Assembly (NCBI GenBank): GCA_029706075.1
Contig: JAINUG010000087.1
Span: forward strand, 3,023,501-3,087,500
Length of the DNA: 64,000 nucleotides
Direction: 5' to 3'
DNA from: Aldrovandia affinis
Lineage: Eukaryota > Chordata > Actinopteri > Notacanthiformes > Halosauridae
The translations under genes and the position numbers were made by a program. A model generated the notes under the pieces. That model did not search any database. It was given only the letters and a program-made list of their open reading frames with translations, and was not told the origin of the DNA. Positions 12,295-23,090 of the stretch are shown in pieces; within the stretch, counting starts at the first letter, position 1; each line of letters opens with the position of its first letter.

Positions 12295-12560
12295 TGTATC
12301 TCTGTCTCCAGCATTGTCTCTGTCTGTCTCTGTCTCTAGCATTATCTCTGTCTGTCTCTCTCTCTGTATATCTGTATCTGTCTCAATCCCTGTTAGTATC
12401 AGTCTTTTTCTGTCTGTATCTCTGTCTCTAGCATTGTCTCTGTCTGTATCTCTGTCTCTAGCATTGTCTTTGTCTTTGTCTAAATCTCTCTCTGTATATC
12501 TGCATCTGTCTAAATCTCTGTTAGTATCAGTCTCTTTCTTGTTTCTCGGTTCTCTTTCTT
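12295..12560. repeat. Imperfect (TCTCTG)n satellite with a 128-bp internal duplication
   Basis: CT-rich repeat built of TCTCTGTC and TCTAGCATTGTCT units. A longer block containing CTGTTAGTATCAGTCT occurs twice with a 128-bp offset (blocks starting about 12364 and 12492). The 127- and 131-codon frames across it, rich in S/L/V or in R/D/T, are artefacts. Confidence 0.9.
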
Positions 12561-12879
12561 GTTTTTTTCTGTCCTGTTGTATCAATACTTACAGGACATT
12601 TTTAGCTGAAGTAATTGCAACTAAAATAGCTTTCACTAGTTACTGAATCTGGGGTTACTTACTTTCTGCCACAGGGGTATTCAATGTCTGTTGATTAAAT
12701 AATGGAACACTTGTTACTTTTTGCATTATTTGCTCAATCACATCACCTTTCATCAATATTAGGACTTGTGTGATGGCCAAACATCCTTTTGATTCAAAAT
12801 GAGCCCAAAAACAAGAAATTAACAGGATAAGAGATGACACTGTGTGACACGCCTCCTCTCAGAAATGCTGCCACTCGCT
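12561..12879. other. Unannotated sequence
   Basis: AT-rich; nothing recognised. Confidence 0.4.
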
Positions 12880-13140
12880 GTGAATATTTAACCCCGTATT
12901 ATCACCGCCATGATCAAGTTGGCTAATTGCTAACAAAGTGAAGGTTATGTCATCACCCGGCAGAACCACACAGCTTGGGTAACGCTCCCAGTGGTTGTAC
13001 ACTCAGACGAGCTCATTAACCTTTCTTGATTAAGGCAATTATATCCAGACAATTACTGGCTGATCCAAACATTCATGGCTGCAAGGTTCTCCATTTTTAA
13101 TGCGACGCTGCCTTGTAGGGACTTGTTTATGCTTTTTTTA
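12880..13140. promoter_or_regulatory. Enhancer-like block
   Basis: Repeat-free, balanced composition with several homeodomain cores (CTAATTG at 12923, CATTAACC near 13014, CAATTAT near 13037, CAATTAC near 13050). Its texture resembles vertebrate conserved non-coding elements. Conservation was not tested. Confidence 0.35.
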
Positions 13141-13660
13141 TTCTTTGCGCCACTGACTGGAACAACAAAGCGGTCTGACTTTAATGCCCCTGTGGAGCAC
13201 TGCGACTGAATGGTCCTGCATTTACAGTGCAACTGTGCAGCACATTGGTGCAGTGCTGAGAGTAGTCAGTCTAGCGTCTTTATGCCTTTTATGCTTCAGG
13301 TTGTGTGCAACGCTTATGTTAAGTAAAGGCCTCGAGAGCGCTAAAGTGGGGACTGAGTCATGCAGACAAGTACAGGGCGACACCGCTCCCTCTACAAACA
13401 CGTTCCCATAGTCACAGTGCATTAAGCCAAGAGGTGACATTTACCCTTTGTACACGCACCCTGATATTTAGCATTTGAGCTAGCTGTTGGAATGTTTCAT
13501 GCATTTTTACAAATATATCTCTTTGTACAGTTGCTATCATATTGTATGAGTGACATCATTCAAGCTCACTTTGCTGATAATTCGGAATACTTACATGTGC
13601 ATGGTGATGATTATTAATTGAATAGTGAAAAAGCATATAACATGTATGCATTTTTTTTGG
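13141..13660. other. Unannotated sequence
   Basis: Mixed composition; 75- and 72-codon frames near 13184-13440 overlap on opposite strands and have no domain. Confidence 0.4.
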
Positions 13661-13745
13661 AACTACCTTTTATCCCCTTTTTTGGTTCCCCAAATTGGAA
13701 TGCCCCAATTATAATTGTAGGTTAGGGAAGACAGACACCAGAATG
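13661..13745 (-). mobile_element. SINE fragment, family B tail
   Basis: Contains the tail-type string CCAAATTGGAATGCCCCAAT, as at 15399-15430. The rest of the element is unrecognisable. Confidence 0.45.
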
Positions 13746-15384
13746 CTCCTTCATCATACTGATCAGGAGTATAGAGTATATAGCAAAGTGTGTATTGCAG
13801 TGCAGCACTTATTATGAATAATAAAAGAGAATAAAAGGTCAAAAGGCTTAGAATGAAAAAATGAGGGTTATTATCAATTTTGAAAAGCGTTATTAATAGT
13901 CGATAAATAATGGATGCATGCAGCACCGTGCTATGATATGGAGGTGCACTTTCAAAGCATTCATGAAATATGGGCCAGTGTCTCAATTTACAAATCTATC
14001 CATAGCTGATCTAAATCAGCCTTTTCAAGAGTGTGTGTGTGTGTACGTGTGTGGATGCCATAACCGGTATTTCATAATGAGTTCCACCTTAGCCAATTAA
14101 AGGTAATAAAGTGCAGGTGTGTGGCTTCTAGTGGGCCACACACAGAACGAGTCTACGCTGTATTGAATAGATGCTTGCTGGATAAACTGATTTTTAAAAT
14201 CTTTTTTGTTGTTGTTGGTAAACTGCTTACTTCCCTGGTTTTATGGGCAGTGCATCGACCGGCACTGTCACAGGAAGAGGTAATAGCTGGACCCAGGTCT
14301 CCCACGCCACTCTTCAGTGCAATCGCCTTACCAGGTTTGACCTCTGCCAAGCTCTTCCTCGACGTGTCCGCCTGCCTGACAGCCGTTATTGCTGAACTTC
14401 CTTCGTTCCCTTGCTGAAACGCAGGGAAAGGAAAGTACAACCTGAGAGATGCAACATCTGGGATGAATTATGATAATTATGTGATTATGTTATCACACTC
14501 CATGATGTCATGGCATGCTAGAGGTAATTCTGATGTCATGAGAAACCGGAAACCTGGAATGGTCGTCAAAATATGATGTTTAGATGAAAACTGATATAGC
14601 TTTCACAAAGCTCTACGCAAATACTAATGCAAAAGGAGCTCTAATCTTTGTGCCGTTAAGGTGAAGAAGCTCTGTGTTTGTGTCATGGCTGAGATTTGTG
14701 TATTAATGTGGCATGTTCCAATATACAAGGCATTGCCAATAGTTATAATTATTATTGTTTATTAATCATGTGATATATTCAAAATATTATCAAGTAAGCT
14801 GGTAAAGTCTTGACATTATTTCAGAGCCAGTGAACAAAAGAAGCGCATTGGTAATTGTTTAGTGTCTTGTAAAAAAACAAACAAGATATTTCAAGACATC
14901 GCTAGTGTGTTGAAGTTTACTTCGCTCATACTTTCTATGTGGTTGGAGGTGTAAAAAAAAGCCTTCCACTTTCAAATTCAGTTATTACCTCAATGCGAAT
15001 CCCACACAAGTGAATGTTTCATGATGCCATAACCAAGACTCAACGTTTCAGTTCTTAACCCCAGGCTGAGATTGCATCTAATTGCATCTCACTCTGTGAT
15101 TTTGCAAACCAAAATAAATAATTGAAACTATGAAAGAAAATATATTAATACAAGTGTGGCTTGAAAAAGTTTGCTTTAGCCCAGGTAAAACAAATTCAGA
15201 GCTGTTCTCCGATGTGCAGAAATCCATATCGTTTGTACTTTCCCACAGGTTTCCCCAAAGCGCAGATGAGCACACTGGCGATGATTAGAATGATTATAAG
15301 AGTATAGTGCTTCTGCATTTCACTACCACTTTCCACAGCCTATTTATCTGCTACACTCATATATTTTTAACAACTTATTATACC
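13746..15384. other. Unannotated sequence
   Basis: Contains a short TG tract (14032-14053). AT-rich apart from 14225-14420. Possible decayed SINE traces near 14260-14340 are too weak to call. Confidence 0.4.
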
Positions 15385-15810
15385 ACTATTTTTCTTTTCT
15401 CCTTAATTTGGAATGCCCAATAATATTTGTACTTCGGCCCCATTGCCCGTTGCTGGAGTATGCTCTGTCAGTTTGGGAGAGCACAGTCTATCTCACTCAT
15501 CCTAAGTCCATTCAGTCAGCCACCACTCTTTGTCACTCAGCAGTCCACCAGCGAAGGACTGAAAATCATGTGCAACTGCCACAGGGGGGCCACAGGCGTC
15601 CGATCGACCAGAGAAGATCATTGCGCAATGAAGGGGCTGTTGGCTAACACACTTTCTCCCTGTAGGATGCTGAGGCCAACGGCGGCCAACCCTACAGGAC
15701 TCCTGGCCACAGCCGACACTTCACCAGTCTGGATTCTGTTCCAGACCACGGGGAGCACAGCTATGCATAGAACCATTGCTGCAGCCAGATAAGCCACCCG
15801 CGAACTCCCC
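15385..15810 (-). mobile_element. SINE-like element, family B, minus strand
   Basis: The plus strand starts with the tail-type sequence TTTCTCCTTAATTTGGAATG CCCAAT and then about 370 bp of GC-richer DNA. A related element in the opposite orientation is at 17390-17670. The tRNA-like head on the minus strand is degenerate. The 119- and 121-codon frames inside are artefacts. Confidence 0.55.
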
Positions 15811-16264
15811 TGACAGTCATGGAAATAAAAGACTATAAAATAAACAACTATATTCACATATAAAACTGAAAACACAAATGACAAACATAAAAACGTAATA
15901 AAATAACAGTTTTTGTTGGTAAAACAAAGGAAATTCCAAAGGATACTGCAGTATTCACCACTCAATATCAACTTCATTACACGTGAGCATCATCTCACGT
16001 CTTTCTCATGATAATATCTAATTATTTCATATATAAATATCTTATGGAGAGCAGCAAAAGGGGTTTCTATCAATCATTTACTTATGTGCTTTTCAACTTT
16101 GAGAGAATTTGCACTGTTTAATGTAGAATAGTGTCTTATGACCTCATTCACCTGTATTATAATCTTCATTCAAAACATTTGACTTTTCCCCCTTTGCTTC
16201 CTTCTTCTCCATCTCGGCTATGGTGTGATTGCTTACACAGGTGCTTCTTCTTTTTAGCCCTGCT
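15811..16264. other. Unannotated AT-rich sequence
   Basis: Nothing recognised. Confidence 0.4.
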
Positions 16265-16505
16265 TAATTGAAACCATGGGAACACGCTGGTAGGGAACTG
16301 GACTTGTAACTCAGAGGTTGCTGGTTAGATTCCCAGGTGGGGGCACTGCCATTGTACCCTTAAGCAAGGTACTTAACCTGAATTGCTTCAGTAAAAATAT
16401 CCAACTATATAAATTGATTGTATGTAAAGAAATGCCAATTGTGTAAGTTGCTCTGGATAAGAGTGTCTGCTAAATGCCTAAAATGTAAAATGTAATGTAC
16501 AGACA
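16265..16505 (+). mobile_element. tRNA-derived SINE with L2-type tail, family C, copy 1
   Basis: The head has an A-box-like GGTAGGGAACTGGACTTG (from about 16289) and B box GGTTAGATTCC (16323-16333). The middle reads TTAAGCAAGGTACTTAACCT. The 3' end, GCTCTGGATAAGAGTGTCTG then CTAAATGCC and AAAATGTA repeats, is the tail shared with L2-type LINEs, which supply the reverse transcriptase for such SINEs. Decayed relatives: 37135-37310, 38535-38710 and perhaps 43178-43300. Confidence 0.88.
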
Positions 16506-17389
16506 ATACATGTAAAAGTGTAATACATGTAAAATGGATTGTGAAAATTGATATATATGTCAATGCCCATTCATAGTTTTCAACTATTTCCATGCAATAG
16601 TGAACAACTAGTAAAATTGGCCCCACTATCTTTTTAATTAAAGGCATATGATTCTTAAAGGGATGAATTGAGACTCACATGGGAAAAGACCATTGAAACA
16701 AAACTTACTGAAATGTTATAGTAAGCCATCAGGGGGCAGGAATTCAGGAACAATTCATTTACATTTTCACAATTCAGAATTAAGCACACACATAGCAGAA
16801 CTCTGTACATGAACAACTTTTCCGCACAACTGTTTTTATTAACTGGAGGAAGTTCAGCAGGCACTTAAGTCAGTCAACTCTGAATTGGGCCCTTAATGAA
16901 TATGCTAGAACTTATCAATGAAGTGTGACTTTTTTAAAACAGTTTAAGCAAGTAGCTAACAGTTAATATGACTTCAATTTAGGCTGCTGGTGTTCTGTCA
17001 GGCAGTAAATTGTATTTACTTGTAAATATCAATGTAGGAACTTTACAAAACAACAAACCTGAACGTGCATTGTTCATTGAACATTGTTAAAAAATGATTT
17101 CTATATAATTTCCCAACATAAAAATGTATGAAAGGAAAAAAAAGTCAACTACTGCATGCTAGGTAATGTTGTTATGCTATGCACTTAACAAGGGCATGCA
17201 AAGTCATTGGGTTTAAAACGGCTGCATGCTATGGAATGGAGAATGCAGTTATCCCAAATGCAGTTCTAGGGAACTGCCAGTACATTATACCAGCAAAACA
17301 ATGTGTACAAAAGTGAAAGTTAGACACACATTTATAGCATTAAGAAAGAAGCAACATGGGGTCCTCAATGCCATATTAAGCTGAGTCAC
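16506..17389. other. Unannotated AT-rich sequence
   Basis: No repeat or gene recognised. Confidence 0.4.
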
Positions 17390-17670
17390 TTGCATTGCAG
17401 TGTAGCGCCCTGTGGTCCGAATAAAATCCTGACCATGCCAGTGCCGACTGTGGACTGCTGTGCAACACATAATTAGCCATAGGGTCCCCAGGGGGATATT
17501 TCCCCACCTCATTGCTCAATAGAGACTCCATTGATCAATCGGATGCCTACGATGTGCCGGGGCCAATTGTGCAGTCCCCACTGCAGGACCCTCTGGATCT
17601 ACAGAGGTGCATTGCAGTGATGGGATGGGCCAACAATTGCGATCCTGTATACCCAACTGGGGGAGAAAAG
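17390..17670 (+). mobile_element. SINE-like element, family B, plus strand
   Basis: A degenerate tRNA-like head (GAGTCACTTGCATTGCAG near 17383; GTGGTCCGAATAAA near 17411) is followed by CAACACATAATTAGCC, a motif shared with the copy at 27905 (CAACACGTAATTGGCC). It ends with CCCAACTGGGGGAGAAAAGA. Another SINE lies immediately downstream at 17683. Confidence 0.6.
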
Positions 17671-17682
17671 AAAAATGGGGAC

Positions 17683-18080
17683 TAAAAGCTTTTTTTTTTT
17701 TTTTTTTTTTTTTACATTTATTTCCCATTTTTCCCATTTTTTTCTCCCAATTTGGTTGCCAATTATACCCTCTATTTATCTCAATTCCCCCTCCCCCATG
17801 AGTCCGCCGCCCGTCCTCCGGGGCGAGACATTATCTCCGGGCTGAATTTATCCACCTCTTCCGAGACTGAATTCTACCACGGACGCCTTTTTCCTGCTCC
17901 TCGACGGACTCGTGCCGGCTCACCCTCCCCCCTTCCCCGCAGGCGAACAGCCAAACGCCGCCTCCGATCGGGCTGACGACCAGGGCCGGTCTGGTAGAGA
18001 CGCAGGCTTCGAACCGTGTCCCTGACCAGCCAAAGTGTGGTACGTTAGACCGCTACGCTATCCGCCAGTAAAAGCTTTTT
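17683..18080 (-). mobile_element. tRNA-derived SINE, family A, minus strand, with TSDs
   Basis: The perfect 12-bp flanks TAAAAGCTTTTT at 17683-17694 and 18069-18080 define the insertion. On the minus strand it has the tRNA-like head (GGCGGATAGCGTAGCGGTCT near 18067, B box GGTTCGAAGCC near 18007-18017), the GATCGGAGGCGGCGTTTGGC segment and an A-rich 3' end (a T run on the plus strand, 17691-17713). It inserted at the 3' end of the family B SINE, so it is the younger of the two. Confidence 0.9.
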
Positions 18081-18119
18081 AAAAAGTGGCAAATGACAAA
18101 TGCGTGGCATATTCCTTGA

Positions 18120-18480
18120 CGCTGCATTAAACAGGTTGAGAGCCATTGTGCTAGTGCCTTATCAGCAAACGACAAAAGTAACCAAAAAAAGTGCACAAAA
18201 GCTAGCAGAGTGTTTGGGTTTTTTGCCCGGCCCTACTGCACCTTAATGGCAAAAAAGAGAGAATAAAACAGACAGGAGTGAAAAGAGCAGCCCTGCTTGG
18301 CTCTGATTAATATTCATGGGGCGGAGGAGGCAGATGTGTCCGACATCTGTGTGAAGTCAGCGTGTTGTCAACACATTGTTAGCACCGCAAATGTGCAAAC
18401 AGATTACCAGCCTGGCAAACCACGCCGCAATGCATTAATGGAGTGAGAACCAGACCTCCTTGGTTTTAGTAGGGGGTAGG
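18120..18480. promoter_or_regulatory. Enhancer-like block
   Basis: The best part is 18290-18450: CTCTGATTAATATTCATGGG, the 13-base palindrome GTGTTGTCAACAC (18362-18374) and ATGCATTAATGG near 18430. Repeat-free and flanked by simple repeats. Confidence 0.35.
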
Positions 18481-18484
18481 GAGG

Positions 18485-18486
<2 letters not shown>

Positions 18487-18525
<39 letters not shown>
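18487..18525. repeat. (GA)n microsatellite
   Basis: About 19 uninterrupted GA dinucleotides. Confidence 0.95.
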
Positions 18526-18528
<3 letters not shown>

Positions 18529-19654
18529 GAGGGAGTCATGGAGGATGGCTCCCTTGCTTCTTTCCTGTCTTCATGGTGGACATGGTTTTCCATGTTTCCC
18601 ACTTCAGAACTGGATCGTACAGACTGTATGTGTTTTAACATGCAGACTGTGGTGTAAAGGGTACCTAGGGGTGCACTCTGGAAAACTACCAAAATGTGAT
18701 CTTAACATCTGACGCTTACATTCAATATGTGCTTAAAATCTAACTCTGAAAACATGATAATAATAGGACATTAACATTTAACATCTATTTGGAGCTCAAC
18801 GTCAAACTTTTTTCAAAAGACCGTCCTACTAAGGACGCCTGGTCAATGGTTGGGGCTTCCAGCTGAAATCCTTCTGGATTTATACCTCGCAAAGACACGT
18901 TCTTGGTGCCCTTTAGCCGTTTATCTGTGAAAAGTGTTGAGGGTGGCCTCTGTGTGGACTGATGCGCTATCAAATCGCCATGATCTTACAATCACAATGT
19001 TGTTTGAATGTCACCCCCTTCCCAAGGTGAGATCGACCACGCTGGTCCTTTCTGAGTGCTCGTGGGGGTCACAAACATATATTTAATGCCAGGCACAGAG
19101 TGATAAACATATAAACACAACAATAGCGACCACAAAAGAACATGGACTTTTATTCTACAAACCAAATGTCATCTCTGTTTTGTAAAGTAGCTGCTGTTCT
19201 GGTACTGACAGGGTATTCTTTGTATTGATGGGGCAAGAATCACCCTCTTGCAAAAGTAACAGTGGAACAATGGATCATGTGATAGGAGATTTTCTGGTGG
19301 GGACGATTTTGTGGGTTAAGGGGCGACGTCAGCTTCTGCCGCTGATGATGGATCATTTTCAGTTTTATAAACATGATGTCTTCTGTTAGGGTTGGGCACT
19401 TACTTACTTAATCCTCTTCGTTCCTTGAGGAACATAAAGCTGTGACGATCTGCTTCCATCTGGTCCTATCCTGTGCAGCATGTTGTGCCCCAGGTTAGGT
19501 TCGCCGTTTTCAGTTCCGAGGTCTCAGTTCTCCGCCAGGTTGTTTGGTTGGGCACACTAATACAAAATCAGCGCTTTCTGAGGCTAGAATCTTGTATCTA
19601 CCAGGATCAAATGTGTCCAGAAAGATCTCCTGCTCACCAAGGCTGTCTTTCTCG
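18526..19654. other. Unannotated sequence
   Basis: Mixed composition; nothing recognised. Confidence 0.4.
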
Positions 19655-19990
19655 AGTTTGGAATAGGAGTGCAACGATATCACAATGCCATGACTTATCA
19701 TGCAATTGAATTGTGAAAAATAAATATTATGAACAAAGATCGATATACTGTGACAAATAGTAACAAAATAACAGTATCATTTGAATGCACTGTTGTAAAA
19801 ATATATATTTGTTCCACCAGTGTGTGTGGATACAACAGATTCAGCAGAGGATCTTTCAGCCGATGGATCCTGGTCTGGCCTGCTGCGTGGCTCACACCCA
19901 TTTCGTTTAAAGCCGTACTGCCTATGCTGACTGGGCACTTGTTTTTCAATATGTCCCGGGGACAAAGTAAGCTGGACTTACTATTTTTCC
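19655..19990. mobile_element. Possible hAT-type transposon end
   Basis: TAGGAGTGCAACGATATCAC near 19664 resembles the GGGTGCAACG-type termini of fish hAT elements. AT-rich sequence and a 123-codon frame without a recognisable transposase motif follow. No matching inverted end was found, so this is tentative. Confidence 0.3.
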
Positions 19991-20911
19991 TTTGGAGTGA
20001 TGTTTTTTGGGGGGGGTTGACAGTTTGGAAATGTGATCAAAGGAATTTTAGAAAGGCAACAAATAAATGCATCTGCGTGTGTGAAACAGTACAGAAGTAA
20101 AAACATACAGGAACTGCAATAATATACAATAAACTATGTTGTAACCAGAGATATCTTGGAATACATTTATTTTATGTACAAATGTATGGCTGATTATCTG
20201 GAAAAAAATGCTGTGTGTTGATAATCCTAGTTATCTGTGGTTATGATTAACACATTGTGAATTGTTCATGCTGTCCCACCCCGTTTGGGATGGAATGGGA
20301 GCGCTGCCCCATCCCACACCTACACAACCAAGGAGCGGTGATTCCCACTGGCCCTGCTCTGGCCCGTTGCACAATACAGGCCTGTAGTGTTCCGGCTCAG
20401 AGGGACGGATGTGTGGGCCCGAATGGCCCCCAGCCAGAATCTGTATATTCCCACCAGAGAACGATAAAAAAAATAACAGGACATTCCAGCCACTCCCAGC
20501 CCTTGGCACATGCTGTACATCTGTTTTGAAATAGCAACACTTTTGTTTGACAAGTTGGTTTTTTTTCCCTTGATTTGTTTTTATGTCGCATCTGAGCAGG
20601 CCCAGAGATGTTCGAGCGCCTGCACCTCACTCACCAACTGTCTGATTGAGTGAGTGTCTCCCCCATGGCACCGACAGTACCTCCACATTACATTAGATGG
20701 CGACAAAAAGGCAGTGATGAGGGAAATCCACCAAACTGGCCACAGCCTCTGACCAGCATCAGTCTTTGTTTCACACTCACACACACCTACCCATGTACAC
20801 AAAATGTTTGTTTTCTGTCACGTTTGCAAAAAAAACGACCAGTGGGCTATTGAATAATTCTTGATAAATCTTGCAATGGAAGCAGAAATGAAAACATGTA
20901 AACTGTTAAAG
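19991..20911. other. Unannotated sequence
   Basis: Includes a GC-richer stretch (20270-20450) that might be an old SINE; no A or B box could be fixed. Otherwise AT-rich. Confidence 0.4.
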
Positions 20912-21176
20912 GAGTACTCCCATGGATTTAAATTCAGCTTATTTCTCTTCTAAATGTTTATGTACCAATAAAACGACAGTTTTTTTGCCAATAAAATCCC
21001 AAAATAAACATTTAAAAAACAGCACTCTTTTAAGCCTATTTTCACTGGGGAAATACAGCATCCTCCTGGAAGTACTTGGTAATGATATTCTTGAATAAAT
21101 TATATTTAGCCTGATTGACAGACAGTCCCCTAAACCATTCTAACGCGGCTACTACTGGCTATCACGGGAGCACGCA
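20912..21176 (+). repeat. Unnamed interspersed repeat R1, copy 1
   Basis: Shares ordered blocks with 33497-33640: AGTACTCCCATGG, TTTAAATTCAGCT, ATTTCTCT, TATTCTTGAAT, GCCTGATTG, CAGACAGTCCCC and CGGCTACTA. Copy 1 is longer, so copy 2 carries an internal deletion. Copy 1 holds an exact TGATTGACAG (21112-21121), the PBX-MEIS type decamer; copy 2 has a G in place of the A. No terminal inverted repeats, A/B boxes or coding frame seen. Class unknown. Confidence 0.7.
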
Positions 21177-21296
21177 CACATTAATTCCCCTTGAAAAGTT
21201 ATGTAATTCACATCAATATCACCCCCAAAAAAGGAAAAAACAACTAGCTTGCATTGTAATACATAGTCAAGGGTATCACAGTTTTTTTATACATTT

Positions 21297-21590
21297 TGTT
21301 TCTGATTTTCTCCCATTTTCTCCCAATTTAGTAGCCAATTACACCCTCTATTTTTCATGTCAACCCCACTCTATTATGAGTTTTAGCTCTGTGACCAGTA
21401 GTGACAAAGGCAAAGTATCATCTCCTCCGAGGCGGCACTTGCCATCGACCATAACCCAGTACTACAGAGCCACTCCTGTGTGCAGCAAACATTCTTTCGG
21501 CTTCCCTTCTCCCTCCCTAGGGCCTGTGACCGGTGGCACTCTTGGCCAGACAACAGGAGCCGACACATATCATCTCCTCATATAGGTAGG
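21297..21590 (-). mobile_element. SINE, family A-like, decayed, minus strand
   Basis: Tail-type start TTCTCCCAATTTAGTAGCCA ATTACACCCTC, then ATGAGTTTTAGCTCTG and CTCCGAGGCGGCACTTGCCA, as in the other family A copies. The tRNA-like head is mostly lost. The open frame across it is an artefact. Confidence 0.65.
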
Positions 21591-22330
21591 AAAACAACTT
21601 TTGGGAAAATGTATCATGATCCACCATTATAGAATGCTACTTGTAGAAGAGTGGGATATTGAACATTCAGTATGTAGACAAATGTTCATTGATATATTCA
21701 AATGACCTGTGTTATTACATCATGACTCGGCAGAAAAAAACAGCTATTTGTAAAACCTGTTGACCAGAAGCTCTTGCAATATAAATCAGAAATGATTATT
21801 GACCACATTTTACAAACTTGTGTTGTTCTATCCACTATTTCACAAATATGATATAAAACTCAGGTTCCATTCTCAAAGGGGCTTTTTGCATTCAAAACAC
21901 TAAAACAAAAATGTATTGAAGAATGCCCTAGTCATGTCTTTATTTGGCTATATTTGACTTTATAAAGTAAGATTATAAGTAACAATTTACACGAATCTGT
22001 ACTCTGTGTAAGGTTGCGTGAACCATGCACCATGGCAAATGGGTATAACACAGAAAAGACTGGTATAGTGCAATATGTTAAAAGCTTTCAGATTAAGTGT
22101 GATTGTAAGATTTCTCCCATTGTCCAGGAAAAATACCAGCTTGCTCAAAGAGAAACTGAGAATTTGCCTCCTGTAAAGCTACTTTTGCACAGGGGAGGAG
22201 AGGATTCTCCTGGTATCTTCAACTCCTTTCTACTGTATATCTGGAGGGCTTTCAAAAGCAAGGCAGCGTGTTTTTCAAGTAGCGGAGCATGGAGAACCCT
22301 TGAAACAGCTCAGCACTAGTCAAGTGGTTG
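21591..22330. other. Unannotated sequence
   Basis: AT-rich. A 101-codon frame beginning at a TTG (22014-22319) has no recognised domain and no clear splice context. Confidence 0.4.
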
Positions 22331-23030
22331 TTCATATCACTGCCATTAAATGGTGACATACTCTTCCCAGTAGCGCACAATTAAACGAAATCATTAAAGC
22401 CGCACCTGGCAAGCTCCCTCGCTGTTCTGCGACCAGGAAACGGCCCCCTCTTCTGAACCGGTTTCCGGGTGTGTCGACCAAATGAATTGTTGGTTCCTTG
22501 ACACCCCCGCCCCATCCCGCCAGCAGCGGGCGGGAACAATGAAGCCGTTGAGTGCACAGATACAGCGGGTCCTCGGAAAACGGCCCCAGAGGCCTCCCCC
22601 TCAATGTGTCAACGTGGAGCACGCCAGACTCTCAAAACAAATACAGTACGCACTGCACAAGATATTAACAGCATTAATGAGCTTTCTGCTCCACTGGGCA
22701 TAATCCGCCACCTCCACTCCACCCTCTGCAGTGCTCCAGTCACTGTTACCGCCATTATTATTATTTATTTTCTTGCCCAATAAGTACGCCCTTATCCGGG
22801 GCAAGAAGCAGCGCTAAAGGTTTTACATCGCACACATTCCACCACTCATTTATACAGCTGGATCATTTTTTTCCTGCTGCTGCTGCTGAGGTGAAGTACT
22901 ACAAACAGCAGTTTTTCCCACCGATGATTTCAACTGGTAACACTCAAGTCTATAGCTCTAACTGCTGTACTCCACACTGCCCAGCCATCATACAATGCGT
23001 TAGTAAATGCAATTTACTGCCTTCAGCTTG
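22331..23030. promoter_or_regulatory. Enhancer-like block, left part of a 2.5-kb cluster
   Basis: Repeat-poor sequence with AATTAAACG near 22380, CATTAATGAGCTTTCT near 22674 and a short ATT run near 22755. GC content is balanced and no coding frame stands out. It reads like conserved non-coding DNA. Confidence 0.35.
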
Positions 23031-23036
23031 CACACA

Positions 23037-23088
<52 letters not shown>
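23031..23088. repeat. (CA)n microsatellite
   Basis: About 25 CA dinucleotides, splitting the enhancer-like cluster. Confidence 0.97.

Positions 23089-23090
<2 letters not shown>

Noticed and set aside
12202..12646. 127- and 131-codon low-complexity proteins
   Set aside because: They are translations of the TCTCTG satellite on either strand.
14225..14360. Decayed SINE on the minus strand
   Set aside because: Only a vague GACCTGGGTCC resembles a B box. Too weak.
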